A stretch of 64,000 nt of DNA from Larix kaempferi (taxonomy: Eukaryota; Streptophyta; Pinopsida; Pinales; Pinaceae): positions 17,108,501-17,172,500 of the forward strand of contig BSBM01000179.1 of the NCBI GenBank assembly GCA_027924585.1, given 5' to 3'. The stretch's first letter is position 1. Each line of letters begins with the position of its first letter. The notes under the pieces are model-generated. The model was not told the DNA's origin. It ran no database searches and saw only the letters and a list, made by a program, of their open reading frames with translations. The position numbers were made by a program, and so were the translations under genes. This document shows positions 1 to 11,050 of this stretch, piece after piece.

Positions 1-28
1 GGGATGAGCTAGGTGAACAATTTTTGGG

Positions 29-1411
29 TGTTAACAGAGGCCTTGCTACAACTTACAAGGCTTAGCCTTTTACCAAGTGGAGGGATACACCCTTGTGCAA
101 TTTGTTCCACAACACTATGGAAATAACATCATCATAATATATGCAATATCTTCACCATGATTCACCAAGAGAGAAACCCTAAAACATATGTAAGATCCAT
201 ACATTTTCCAAGATCACAAGATGAAGAAACAAGAGAGAAAACCTAGTCATTCACCATATCCTTCAACAAAATAAACACTAGATCATATCATCACATCTCC
301 CCTACAACAATATTTCCAACGAGCTAAGAAGTTCGTGATTCCGATATCATATGAGAAAGTTATGCAAGTTTTCGCCAAGATAAAGAATTGAGAGAAAAAC
401 AATAGATCATCCTTCAAACTCTTCATAAGATCCTCCTCTAAATTTTTCTCTACTCCTTGAAAGTGCTCATAAGAGGAGATGAACTTGGATGGTCAAAATG
501 AAATGATCTAAGTACTTGTATTTATACCTTTCCAGGTTAATTTTTAAATCACTTTAGGGTAGGTCGGCCATAACTTATTATTATTTTTGTCTTCCACATT
601 TTAGGGTCTTCTTTAGTGGGTCAATGACCATTTCATGGCTTCATCAAGGGGCTTTTTGACCACTTCATGATTATGTGGACATATCATCATTACTTTAGGG
701 GCTTCCTTACACTTCACATGGTCATGTGGACACATCATCATCATTTTAGGGGATTATTCACACTTCTCATCATCATGGTCTTGTGGACAAATCATCATCA
801 CTCTAGGGTATTATTCACACTTCTCATCATCATGGTCTTGTGGACACATCATCATATCTTTAAGGGATTCTTTACACTTCACATGGTCATGTGGGAACAT
901 CATCATTACTTTAGGGGATTCTTCACACTTCTCATCATCATGGTCTTGTGGACACATCATCATTGCTTTGGGGGCATCTTCAATGGCTTTAGGGGCTTGC
1001 TCAATTTGCATACCACTCAAAGTGGGCATGTGGAAGAATCCACATGTTATATCATCCTGTGAGGGCCATGCTTAACAACTAAGTCATAATGGGACCACTT
1101 TGGAGTTATATACACTTATGTCAAGGCTCCCTCAAGGATTTTAGGACATATTCATGTGGACAAATCCTTATTACATTTAGGGTCTTCCTTGTTGCTTTGA
1201 GGGGATTTTTCACTTAACTTCATGGCTTCTCGACCTCTAGGATTCTTCTTGCTTGGATTTTGACATCAATGAAAACTTTATTCAACAATATTCCCATTTT
1301 TCATTGATGGAAACCATCATACTCTCCCTGGATCATGACCCCCCTATCTTCATGCTTATGATCTTTCTCTTCCTCTTTGACATGAATGGAAAATGGTAAC
1401 TTCCCTTGACA
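29..1411 (-). repeat. 3' LTR of copia element A
   Basis: This is the 3' long terminal repeat of a minus-strand Ty1/copia element. From about 116 it matches the other copy at about 10,770-12,227 in the same orientation: shared stretches include the region starting at the Met-like ATTCACCAAGAGA motif (about 160 and 11,060) and the tandem-repeat block. Its right edge (TTGACA, ending 1411) abuts a polypurine tract on the minus strand (1412-1426), as expected for the 3' LTR. The left edge is placed at a TGTTAACA at 29, but bases 29-115 have no counterpart in the other LTR, so that edge is a guess. Confidence 0.6.
667..1000. repeat. Tandem repeat inside LTR of element A
   Basis: There are about five to six imperfect units of roughly 45-60 bp built on the words CATCATCATCACTTTAGGGG and TTCTTCACACTTC. 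The same block recurs in the partner LTR at about 11,567-11,820. The open frames across it are by-products of the repeat, not genes. Confidence 0.8.
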
Positions 1412-1430
1412 ATATCTCTCCCCCTATGCT
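1412..1430 (-). other. Polypurine tract of copia element A
   Basis: Read on the minus strand this is AGCATAGGGGGAGAGATAT, immediately before the TG of the 3' LTR. A purine run at this position is the plus-strand primer site of LTR retrotransposons. It lies about 40 bases beyond the end of the RNase H frame, as in other copia elements. Confidence 0.6.
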
Positions 1431-1465
1431 CTTGTTGTGCTGCTCACAACTACTTTTCTACTAAA

Positions 1466-1799
1466 GATTATGCTGATTAGCTTGGAGTAGAAATCACTCC
1501 CAGTTTTTGTCGAAGATAATCAAATTTCTCCATAGGAAGAGGCTTCGTGAAGATATCTACAATATGTTCCTTTGTCCCAATATATTCCAACTTGATGTTC
1601 TTCTCTATGACCCTCTCCCGTAGAAAATGAAACTAAATAGGAATATGTTTTGTCTTATAATGCATCGCTGGATTCTTGGAGATGTCTATAGCACTGGTGT
1701 TGTCACAAAGTATCAGAATAGGCTCATCATATTTCACTTGTATGTCTTGCAGAGTTTGCTTCATCTAAAGAACCCGAGTACAACATATTGTTGCTGCAA
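1466..1799 (-). pseudogene. Copia A RNase H, C-terminal piece
   Basis: The minus strand reads the C-terminal half of a Ty1/copia RNase H: a LCDNTSAIDISKNP-type motif (catalytic Asp in CDN), then HYKTKHIPI, a block matching the usual EKNIKLEYIGTKEH, and the closing DIFTKPLP signature. At least two in-frame stops are present (one in the position of W/Q before MKQTL, one in KYHFLRE). The frame is cut at 1799 by insertion of element N and resumes at 7213: the two halves meet in the codons around the STAEAEYIAA motif once N and one copy of its TGCAA duplication are removed. It is a dead remnant. Confidence 0.85.
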
Positions 1800-3448
1800 T
1801 GATTAGTAATCGAGGGACTTATAGCCCACTCAACTTACCAACATGAATACTTGTGAGAAAATTATTTTTTACTCTTTGTTCTTGCTCTGTCAAGGTTGGG
1901 ATGATGCTTAGTTCATTACTTGGCTACTTGGTTGGTTTACTTATGGCATGGAAGCTTCCACATAACCACAACAAATAAAAATCTCGGTGCATAAGTTCTG
2001 CATGAAATACCTTTCCCTTACTATTGGTTGCATACAAGATATTGAAATTCTCAGCATGTATTACTCACGCCGATAGAAAATACAATTTTCCCCAACTATT
2101 TTAAAACGCCCAAGCATTTATAAAATTCCTATCATGTATAGATTCGTCTAGAACTATTTAAATTTATCTCTTTTAAGAGGGATTCGAGTCAACAAGTAGA
2201 ATGAATAGTGAACAAGTCTAAAATTCATTTGGCACTGTTTAAGTTTATCCCAATAGGTATAAAATGCTCAATACTTGTTTAAATATTATCTAGCACAAGA
2301 GAAATTTGCCCCACAATGGAGAAATCTACTCCAACAACAATTAATTCACCTAGCCTGTATAATATTGCTTTGACAACATCTACATTCACCTGAGGAAGAA
2401 TAAATTTGTCCAACAATGATCAAGACACCCCAAGCACATTTAAATTCATCCAACAGTGGTAAAAAACGCCCTAGACACATTTACATTCATCCAAGAGTGG
2501 TCAAAAACTCCCTAGGAATATTTAAATTCATCCCACAGTGGTCAAAACACCCTAGGCACATTTAAATTCAACCAACGCTGGTAAAAAATGCCCCAGGCAT
2601 ATTAATATTCATCCAACAGTGGTAAAAAATGCCACAAGCACATTTACATTCATCCAATAGTGGTCAAAATGCCCTAGGCACATTTACATTCATCCAACAA
2701 TCGCCAAAAACGCCCCAAGCATATTTAAATCCATCCATCAAGTGAGAAAAATTCCCAACAGTCAAATATGTTTAAAAAATTCAATTTAGAAACTACCTAA
2801 ATAATTGCAATAGCTCTTAGATGAGAGCCATTGATCTCAGGATTCATGTTGGAATGGACGGTGGTAGTTTAAGAGTTGTTGGCATTTTTATTTGGAAAGA
2901 CAAATAAAAAAACATGAAACACAACCTCACTTAATAGTTGAGAATGAATGTTTAAACCATCCTATGAACCAAATAAGCATTAAAACACATATCAACTCCT
3001 ATTATAACATTGGAAACAATTAATAAAATGAACAAGATAAATCAATCAAGCATATAATGGACACTGTAAATTTACCCTAGAAACCCAAATGGGAAAACCA
3101 ACTTTGAATGGTTGCTTATTATGTTTTGGCAATATTTGGTCACAAGGCTGCTTATGGCTCCCCTGTGCATCCTATTCTCCTCCTCAACCAAAATCCCTTT
3201 CTGAGTGGAAATGAATGAAGAAATAGGAGAGCTTGGGTAATGGAAATACTAATAGACCTCATCTTTCGTTTCCCATTCCCTATCATTTTCCTCCAATTTC
3301 ATTTTTATTTAATTCATTTTTTTCTCTTGTCTTATTTTGTTTTCCTTGTATTTTTTTTTAATCTTTTGTATCACCTTTAATCATTGTTAGATTACATTGC
3401 TAGTAGCATCATTACAACCATTCAAGAGTTTGGATCCATTTCAGATCA
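1800..3448 (-). repeat. 3' LTR of element N
   Basis: This 1,649-bp direct repeat is the partner of 5527-7207. Boundaries were set by loss of similarity, by the TGAT/ATCA ends and by the target duplication on the outer side. The central part (about 2340-2750) is an internal array of about 44-bp units. Confidence 0.88.
2340..2750. repeat. About 44-bp tandem repeat in left LTR of N
   Basis: About eight to nine imperfect units follow the pattern CACATTTAAATTCATCCAACAGTGGT then a run of A and GCCCCAGG. The same array occurs in the right LTR at about 6120-6510, so the expansion predates this insertion. Confidence 0.8.
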
Positions 3449-4474
3449 CACCTCCCAATTGAGAGGATTTTTGGTCTCCAAAAGCTCAAGGAAACCAAAT
3501 TGGATCAATGTGCACTATATTAACTTCTCTGGAAAGCGGATCTAACTCTGGCTCTTAGCTACAACTCGAACCCTAGCTCCGGCTATTGGATCTGGTCCTG
3601 TTGTGGCTCACCTCATGGTTCTATCTCACTTGTTCCCTCTACAAAGGTCTGCTCATTGATTCTCATCTCTATGCAATCCTATGATCTGAACTCTAGACTC
3701 AACATCCATTCCCATCTCCCTCTCAGGATTGGATATAGTCCATCTCGACGATTCAATAAATCCAAGTCAATGCTAGTCTCTATTTGTTCCTATAGTACAA
3801 AGGTATTCTCTAGCCCCAAAATATTTAATCAGAATTCACTCCCATCCTCATCATGCAAGTCTCTTGCATTCTATGGCTCTGAAAGTGGTCCATCTTGGCA
3901 ATCAATTAAGCCAAGTCGAATTTTGGTTTTCTTTGGTTCACCATTGAATGTATGCAACAATCATTCTACACTGAGATCCTAACAAGCATACACCATCACG
4001 AAATGAAGTGCGAGATGCCCTCTTCAACAAGGATCCATTGCTCCCTAGTATGGAAACAATTATATGTTGGTGATTCATTCTTCAACCAGTATTCAATGAG
4101 CAAGACATCAATCCAATATTGAGATCCTTTTATTCTATCTCATGCTTCCATTGAATTGTTGCTTACTTCATTGGTGAGGCTAACCTCTTATGTCACTGTA
4201 AATATGTGAACACTCTCTACTCCTTGGGATTCCAAGGCAGGGAGATTTTCCTCTCTTCTAGTCTTCAATCTCCACACTCTTTTCTTGACTACACGGTTAA
4301 TTGGGTGAAGCTCTGGATGAAGTTTCCAACATTTTTCTTTCCAATGTCCACTCAACTTGTAGTGGTGGAAACTTTCTTACCAATGGATGGGATGCTTGAC
4401 ATGCTTATTTTGTACATGTGCTTTTGAGTCCTCTACTGGTTAGGGGAATCTTCTTTCCATTCCTCTGCTAAAAG
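3449..4474. other. Element N 3' internal region, no coding content recognised
   Basis: This stretch lies between the zinc-knuckle ORF and the 3' LTR. Its first bases (minus strand ...TTGGGAGGTG directly before the LTR) serve as a polypurine tract. The rest has only short open frames with no recognisable motif. It may be the decayed end of the ORF or a 3' untranslated region. Confidence 0.6.
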
Positions 4475-5451
4475 CAACTTGGGTTGTGGCATGTGGCTTG
4501 TTTATCCTAACAAGATGTCATACAATGACCTTTATTCTTGCAAAATTCACATACATCTGAGTACCAATAGCGTTAATCTCTATGGCCCTTCTTCTTGCAG
4601 TAGTGACAAACAAGCGATGTCTTTCTTACTACATTCCTCTTGGTCTTCTTATTCTTCTTATTTTGGCTAATTGTCTTGCTTTTTCCTTGAATTGTTAATC
4701 CAGGATTAATCTTGGAGCTCTTCTCTTAACTACTCTTACGTAATCTATCACAAGAAGGATTCAATGGAAGTATTCTTACCTCTTCATTCATTGTTGTTCC
4801 TTCCCCTGATGGACATGCCAATTCTAACATGTACTTTTCCTTCATGAAAATGGTCATGGTGTCCATGGTATTTTCGTTCATTCCATCAGATCCCAAACCA
4901 TCATGTTTGAACCTAAGTTAAACTACAATAGGTATCAAGGTGCCTTGATTTCTTTTGCCTAGCTTTTCTCCATCATAGCCCATTTTCCTTAGTAGCTTAG
5001 AACCAATGCCTTTGGTACGTTTCTCAAATTCAACAAAATTCTCTTTGGAAATGTCAATGGAAGGTGAACTTAGCAGAGTTGTCTTAGCCAAGGTGTTGGA
5101 TTTGTCAATTGGAATGGAAGGTGGCGTTGCTTCCCATTGGTCTTGAATATCCTCATGTAGCTTTTCCAATTCCTTCTCTTTCTCTACCAAATACTGTTGT
5201 AGCTGAGTTAGTATCTGATTGAGTCTATCCTCATGCCAACTATCCAACTGTGTGAGTTTCTCTCCTAGTTGCAAGAGATGCAATATGTTCTTGTCCAATT
5301 CTATCCTCATGGTAGTGAAGGAGCCTTGGCGTGTGGTGAGTTCTTTTTCCAAATCCTTTTCTTTTTTCCTCCAATACTTGCTTTCCTCCTAGATATTCCT
5401 ATTGAATTCCTTGAGATCTTATACATTCTGCCTCTTAAAGGCTTTTCCCAT
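4475..5451 (-). pseudogene. Element N ORF: coiled coil, G-patch, CCHC zinc knuckles
   Basis: This is the only recognisable protein of element N, on the minus strand. The first in-frame ATG is at 5451, about 60 bases inside the primer site. Two stops interrupt the first 35 codons; the longest clean stretch is 5352-4918. In order: a Lys/Glu/Gln/Leu-rich helical segment likely to form a coiled coil (about 5370-5150); a Ser/Thr/Pro linker; a G-patch-like motif at about 5010-4920 (GIGSKLLRKMGYDG then LG and NQG); and two zinc knuckles at about 4614-4576 (CHYCKKKGH, fourth ligand lost) and 4555-4515 (CEFCKNKGHCMTSC, complete CX2CX4HX4C). Both domain types bind RNA in other proteins, so a Gag-like packaging or RNA-handling role is an inference. 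No capsid or protease part was recognised. Confidence 0.6.
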
Positions 5452-5510
5452 GGATAAGTCTTCTTTCTTCTCCAAATAATGGAAAATTTGCGTCACGGTC
5501 AAGGATACAA

Positions 5511-5524
5511 CCACTCTAATACCA
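5511..5524 (-). other. Primer binding site of element N
   Basis: The minus strand reads TGGTATTAGAGTGG two bases inside the 5' LTR. Its first eleven bases match the copia-type initiator-Met tRNA primer site TGGTATCAGAG with one C/T change. It fixes the element's orientation as minus. Confidence 0.8.
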
Positions 5525-5526
5525 TG

Positions 5527-7207
5527 TGATCCATAATCAAGGCACTTATATCCCACTCAACTTACCAACACAGATACTGTGATAAAATTATTTTTTACTA
5601 TTTATTATGTCTCTATCAAGGATACGATGGTGCTTGGTTCATTACCTGAGTACTCGATTGGTTTACTTATGGCATGGAAGCTTCCACACAACCACAACAA
5701 ATGAAAACCCTGGTGCATAAGTTCTGTGTGAAACACATTTCCCTGACTATTGGTTGCATACAAGATATTGAAATTCCCAACATGTATTACTCACTCCAAT
5801 ATCAAATAAAAGTTTCCTCAACTATTTTAAAATGCCTGAGCATTTATAAAAATTCCCATCATGCATAGATTCGTCCATAAATATTTAAATTTGTCTCTTT
5901 TAAGAGGGATTTAAGACAACAAGTAGAATGAACAATGAACAAGTCTAAAATTCATTTGGCACTATTTAAGTTTATCCTAATAGGTATAAAATGCTCAAGA
6001 CTTGTTTAAATTCGTCTAGCATAAGAGAAATTTGCCCCACAATGGATAAATATGCCCCAACAACAATTAATTCACCTAGGTTGTATAATATTGCTTCGGC
6101 AACATCTACATTCACCGAAGGAAGAATAAATTCATCCAACAATGATCAAAATGCCCCAAGCACATTTAAATTCACCCAATAGTGGTCAAAACGTCCCAGG
6201 CACATTGAAATTCATCCAACAATGGTAAAAAACACCCCAAGCACATTTACATTCATCCAACAATGGTAAAAAATGACCTAGGCACATTTAAATTCATCCA
6301 ATAGTGGTCAAAATGCCCTAGGCACATTTAAATTCAACCAACATTGGTAAAAAATGCCCCAGGCATATTTAAATTCATCGAAAAGTGGTAAAACACGCCC
6401 TAGGCACATTTACATTCCTCCAACAGTGGTAAAAAACGCCGTAGGCACATTTACATTCATCCAATAGTGGCAAAAAATGCTCCAAGCATATTTAAATTCA
6501 TCCAACTAGTGAGAAAAACGCCCAAGAGTAGAATATGTTTAAAAAAATCAATTTAGAAACTACTTAAATAATTGAAACAACTCTTAGATGAGATCCATTG
6601 ATCTTAGGATTCATGTTGGAATGGATGGTGGTAGTTTAAGAGTTTTTGGCATTTGTATTTGGAAAGACAAAATGAAATACATGAAACACAACCTCACTTA
6701 ATAGCTAAGAATGAATGTTTAAACCATCCCATGAACTAGAGAAGCATTAAAACACATATAAACTCCCATTATAAAACTGGAAGCAATTAATAAAATGAAA
6801 AAGAGAGATCAATCAAACATATAATGGACACTATAAATTTACCCTAGAAACCCAAATGGGAAAACCAATTTTGAATGGATGCTTATTAAATTTTGGCAAT
6901 CTCTGGTTACAAGGCTGCATATGGCTCCCCTATGCATCCTATTCTCCTTCCCAGCCAAAACCCATTTCTAAGTGAAAATGAATGAAGAAATAGGGCGAGC
7001 TTGGGTAATGGGAATTCGAAAAGGCCTCACCTTTTGTTTCCCATTCCCTATCATTTTCCTCCTATTTCATTTTTATTTAATTCATTTTTTCTCGTGCCTT
7101 TTTTTGTTTTCCTTGTATTTTTTTTTGTATCACCTTTAATCATTGTCAGATTACATTGATAGTAGTATCATTACCTCCATTGAAGGGTTCATATCCATTT
7201 CATATCA
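5527..7207 (-). repeat. 5' LTR of element N
   Basis: This is a 1,681-bp LTR, partner of 1800-3448, carrying the same 44-bp array at about 6120-6510. Its outer end is followed by TGCAA, the second copy of the target duplication, and then by the interrupted RNase H frame of element A. The two LTRs differ by scattered substitutions and small indels, so the insertion is not recent. Confidence 0.88.
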
Positions 7208-7212
7208 TGCAA

Positions 7213-8290
7213 TATATTATGCTTCTGCCGTGGATAAAGATACTGAATATTGGTTCTTGCTCAACTCGGCCACTAAGTAGTCACCTAAGTAGAAAGCTGC
7301 TCCATCTGTACTTCTTCTATCATCGAAACTTCCTACCCAATCTGCACCTATGTAGGTGACTATGTACAACTCATTTCCTTTTGGATACCATAGCCTAAAG
7401 TCTATTGTTCCTTTAAGATATATGAATACCCTTTTCACTGCTAGAACATGAGTTTCCTTTGGAGCTGCTTAAAATCTTGCAACTTGTCCAACGACTTGCA
7501 TTACATCTGGTATTGAAGCTATCACATATAGTAGGATGCCAATAATTGATCTATAGAGTCTTTGATCTACTTCTTTGGATCAATCATCTTTGCTGAGCTT
7601 GCAACTGGTGAGCATAGGAGTACTTATAGGTTTGCAATTTTCCATTCTGAACTTCTTCAACATTTCCTTGATGTACTCATTTTTCAAATGAAAATGCCAT
7701 TTTCTAGCTGAGATATATGGAGTTCTAAGAATAAATTTAACTCCCCAAGTAAGGACATTTCAAATTCACTCTGCATATCCTTGGAAACCTTCTGACTATA
7801 TTCCAAAGATAATTTCATCATTGTACAATTCAATAATAATCATATTGTCCTGGGCCACTTTTATGTAGAGATACTGTTTGCATTTCCCCTTCTGATTCCA
7901 TGTTGTTGTAAGTACATATCCAATCTTGAGTACCATGGTTTAGGAGATTGCTTAAGTCCATACATACATTTCTTTAATATGGAAATTTAGTCTCCATCTT
8001 CTAAAATTATGAGCCCCTTTGGTTGCTTGATGTAGACTTCTGCTACTAATTCTCCATTTAAAAATGTTGATTTTACATCCATCTGATACATTTCGATTCT
8101 TTTGGAGCATGCATAAGCTAAGAAAATTATGTTTGCTTCCATTCTGGCCACTAGAGAAAACGTTTCCTCAAAGTCTATTTCTTCAACCTGAGCACATCCT
8201 TTGCATACAATCCTTGTTTTGTTTCTAGTTACTTGTCCATCTTCATTAAGATTTTTTTTGAATTTAGCCCCATTTTTTACCAATCACATT
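7213..8290 (-). pseudogene. Copia A reverse transcriptase and N-terminal RNase H
   Basis: This is a decayed minus-strand pol segment. From the upstream end it shows the RT start (KARIVCKG, DFEETFSLVARME, the YQMDVKSTFLNG motif with its catalytic Asp, EVYIKQPKG at about 8283-7987), a frame-broken middle in which the YVDD position is no longer recognisable, then the tether and RNase H start (LKGTIDFRLWYP, ADWVGSFDDRRSTDGAAF, STAEA at about 7438-7213). Several stops and frameshifts occur. The frame is cut at 7213 by element N and continues at 1799. An active enzyme is impossible. Confidence 0.85.
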
Positions 8291-8833
8291 TTTATTCTTC
8301 GGCCTTGGAACTAGTTCCCATGTCTCATTCTTCTCTATCTGATTTAGTTCTTCCTTCATATCCTTTACCCAATGTTCATAATTTTCGACTTCTTCAAAAC
8401 TACTTGGTTCAACTATGGATAAAATTAAAGAAAAGTGTAATTGTTTCGATGACCATGCTTGTCATCTACTTCTGGTTCCTACTCTAGCACTTCTATCTCC
8501 AATGATTTGCTTTGGTGGATGATTCTTTTGAACCCAGTTGTTGAGAGTCCTAGTGTGTGTGAAAATTTTGTTGGCTATTTTCTTCTTGTTCTGCTTTTGG
8601 CTACTTCGCTTCTTTTTTATTTTATTTTTTATTTATTCCGCTTCTTCTTGCTTTAGTTCTTCATTTTCATGTTCTTGGAAGATGTTCGAATTTCTTCTTT
8701 CCTTCTTGGTCTTTAACAAATTGGTTTCATCAATTTTTACATTGATGCTTTCCAATATCTTGTTGAGTCTTAGATTGTAGCATCTATATGCTTTGCTTTT
8801 TCATGAGTACCCAATAAATATTCTTTCATCCAC
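8291..8833 (-). pseudogene. Copia A spacer between integrase and RT
   Basis: This is the low-conservation stretch that separates integrase from reverse transcriptase in copia polyproteins. On the minus strand it is rich in Glu, Lys and Ser codons with stops. No independent feature is visible; it is assigned by its position between recognised pol domains. Confidence 0.55.
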
Positions 8834-9736
8834 TCATGAGTCAAACTTTCCAATCCTTTTGTCTTCCCTTTTTATGTAGCATTTGCTTCCAAACACTTCG
8901 AATTGTTTGACATTGAATGATCTTCCTTTCCATAGCCTATATGGAGTCTGGTCATTGTTACTCTTGAGCAGTCCTTTGTTTAATATATGAAGTGTTGTAT
9001 GTACTACTTGTACCCAAAAGATGCCACTTAGCTTGTAGTCATTCAACATAGTTCTGACCATTTCTTGTACATTTTTTATTTTTCCTTTCAAAAACTCCCT
9101 TTTGCTGAGGTGTTCTAGTTGCTGAGAATTCCCTTTTTATTCCATGTTCTTCACTAAAACCCCATAACTCATTTGAAGTGAACTCACCTCCATTATCTAA
9201 TCTCAATCTCTTGATTTTCAAATTAGTTTCATTTTCAACCATTTCTTTGAATATCCTAAAACATTCAAAAGCTTCTGACTTCTTCTCGAGGTAGAAAAAC
9301 CATATCATTCTTGTGTAGTCATCAATGAGTAGCATGAAGCATTGCTCACCATCTAATCCTTTTGTACTCGCTAGCCCACACATATTAGTGTGTATGATTT
9401 TCAGTGGATTTGTTGTAGATTATTCCTTTGTCTTAAATTCAACCTTTGTTTATTTTCCATGCCGACAATGCTTGCACAAAGTATTGATTGGTTTTGTAGT
9501 TTCCGAAATTTCTCTTATAGCTTACTTCTTGTTGATCTTGACAAGATTGTCAAAGTTTATATGACCCATTTTCTTGTTCCAAAGCCAACTTTCATCTTCC
9601 TTTCCCAAACAACAACTTTCTTTCCCAATTGCATTCAAGATGTATATGTTGTTTGGAGTTCTTGTTGTTGTTGCTACTACTCTACCCAATCCCTTTTTTC
9701 TTATTTCACAATCTTTTGAATTGAATATGAGCATGT
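8834..9736 (-). pseudogene. Copia A integrase with pre-integrase zinc region
   Basis: On the minus strand this covers the gag-pre-integrase part (ending LWNKKMGHINFDNLVKIN, about 9734-9530) and the catalytic core (about 9383-9039). The core has LLIDDYTRMIWFFYL, then LRLDNGGEF with the second catalytic Asp kept, then TPQQKGVFERKN with the Glu of the D,D35E triad. The C-terminal part (about 9091-8834) reads LKSNNDQTPYRLW and FEVFGSKCYI. The pieces lie in different frames, so frameshifts separate them. Confidence 0.85.
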
Positions 9737-9740
9737 GTCC

Positions 9741-10290
9741 CTAGTCACACATCTGGATGACACTTAGTGGATTATGCTTCATATTTTCAACAAGTAGGAA
9801 ATTTTGTTCCAAATCATCTTTGTTTCCAAGACGAACGATGTCTTTTCCCAAAATTTTGGTTGATTTGTCATTTCCAAACATGACAGACCCTTCCTTTTCT
9901 TTCTTTAATGAAACACATATGTTTTTGTCACATGCCATATGCTTTGAGCATCCAATGTCAATGTACCATTGACTTATTCTATTTTGTGCTTGTAAGGAAA
10001 ACCCACATTCCTCAACCTGCAAGTTTGCTTGCTTATTTTTCCAAATTCTTTGTTGTTCTGGAACCTATCTAGTTCCCCTTGAAGACACTGTCAAATCACT
10101 TCTACAATTTTTGGTTGTGTGTCCAAAATCGTTACATTTGTAACATTCAGTTTCATAATTCAGGGCTCCAAATCTATTATAACTTCTATCAAAATCCTTA
10201 CGAGGCTCTCTAAGATAATTTCCTTCGTAATGATTTTTGGAGTTTTCATAGCCATTTCTATTCCATGTGTTTCTACCTCATCTTGTCACT
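9741..10290 (-). pseudogene. Copia A zinc knuckle and protease
   Basis: This minus-strand segment contains a CCHC knuckle (CYKCNDFGHTTKNC, about 10,155-10,114, CX2CX4HX4C), an in-frame stop, then the aspartic protease start WYIDIGCSKHM at about 9960. The protease active site reads DIG where copia elements have DSG, so Ser is replaced by Ile. Upstream of about 10,290 the frame runs straight into LTR-like repeat sequence; the capsid half of gag and the primer binding site are missing, so element A carries an internal 5' deletion. Confidence 0.8.
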
Positions 10291-10299
10291 GTCAACATG

Positions 10300-10640
10300 T
10301 ACATGCCTCAAATATTTCCTCCAAATATGCAAGCAACTTCTTCCAATATGCTCTTCAAATCTGCAAAAAAACCCTCTTGTGCAATACCAAAATATGTCTT
10401 CCACATCTTCATAAACAAGGCTGAAATGTGTCCTTCAAATTGCAATTAAATCCTTCATGAAGAAGACCAAAACATGTTTGCAATATGACCTTAAAATCTG
10501 CAGCAAATTAGCCCTTCAATTATGCAATAAAACCTTCATAAAGAGGACCAAAACATGTCTTCCAAAACTGCAATAAAACCTTCATGAAGAGGAACAAAAC
10601 ATATCTTCTGAATCTGCAATATAACCATCATGAAACAATC
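10300..10640. repeat. About 75-bp tandem repeat next to LTR of element A
   Basis: There are about four imperfect units containing CTGCAATAAAACCTTCATGA, then AGAGGACCAAAACATGTCTTCC. The unit has no match in the left LTR. It could be an LTR-internal expansion or a separate insertion at the gag deletion junction. Confidence 0.65.
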
Positions 10641-10739
10641 ATCCATAGACTTCATTTGTTTGCTTCTTCAAACCCTTACCATCATCATCATCTTCAAACC
10701 CTAGGTCATTCTAAGAGAGGAACTCTAGATCATGGCAAT

Positions 10740-11050
10740 AAAATCACTATAGTCCATACCAGTAACATCACACTAATCTATGGAAATAACATCACCATAA
10801 CCTATGACATCACCATAATCTATGTCAATATCACCATGATATATGCCAATATCATCACCATAATCTATGCCAATATCACTATAATATATACAAATATCAC
10901 CATGATCTAGCGGCCACAATATCACCATGATCTCTACCAAGATCATTACCATAATCTATGCCAATATCACCATAATATATATAAGTATCACCAAAATCTA
11001 TGTCAATATCACCATAATATATGGTAATAACATTACCATAATCTATGCAA
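10740..11050. repeat. About 24-bp tandem repeat (ATCACCATAATCTATGCCAAT)
   Basis: This array of roughly a dozen imperfect 21-25-bp units sits in the right LTR of element A. The left LTR keeps only one or two units (about 115-160), so the array expanded here or contracted there after insertion. Confidence 0.8.

Larger units (their letters stand above)
1800..7207 (-). mobile_element. Non-autonomous LTR retrotransposon N (LARD type)
   Basis: This is a complete LTR element of 5,408 bp, flanked by the 5-bp target duplication TGCAA (1795-1799 and 7208-7212). Both LTRs begin TGAT and end ATCA and are about 1.65-1.68 kb. A tRNA-iMet-type primer site abuts the inner edge of the right LTR and a purine-rich tract abuts the left, so transcription runs on the minus strand. 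The 2.08-kb interior has no protease, integrase, reverse transcriptase or RNase H. It carries one ORF with coiled-coil, G-patch and zinc-knuckle features. By size this is a LARD (large retrotransposon derivative), moved by enzymes from another element. It inserted into copia element A. Confidence 0.88.

Noticed and set aside
667-1062. 131-codon His-rich frame
   Set aside because: It is the translation of an LTR-internal tandem repeat.
3656-3982. 108-codon plus-strand frame in element N
   Set aside because: Opposite to the element's transcription and without motif.
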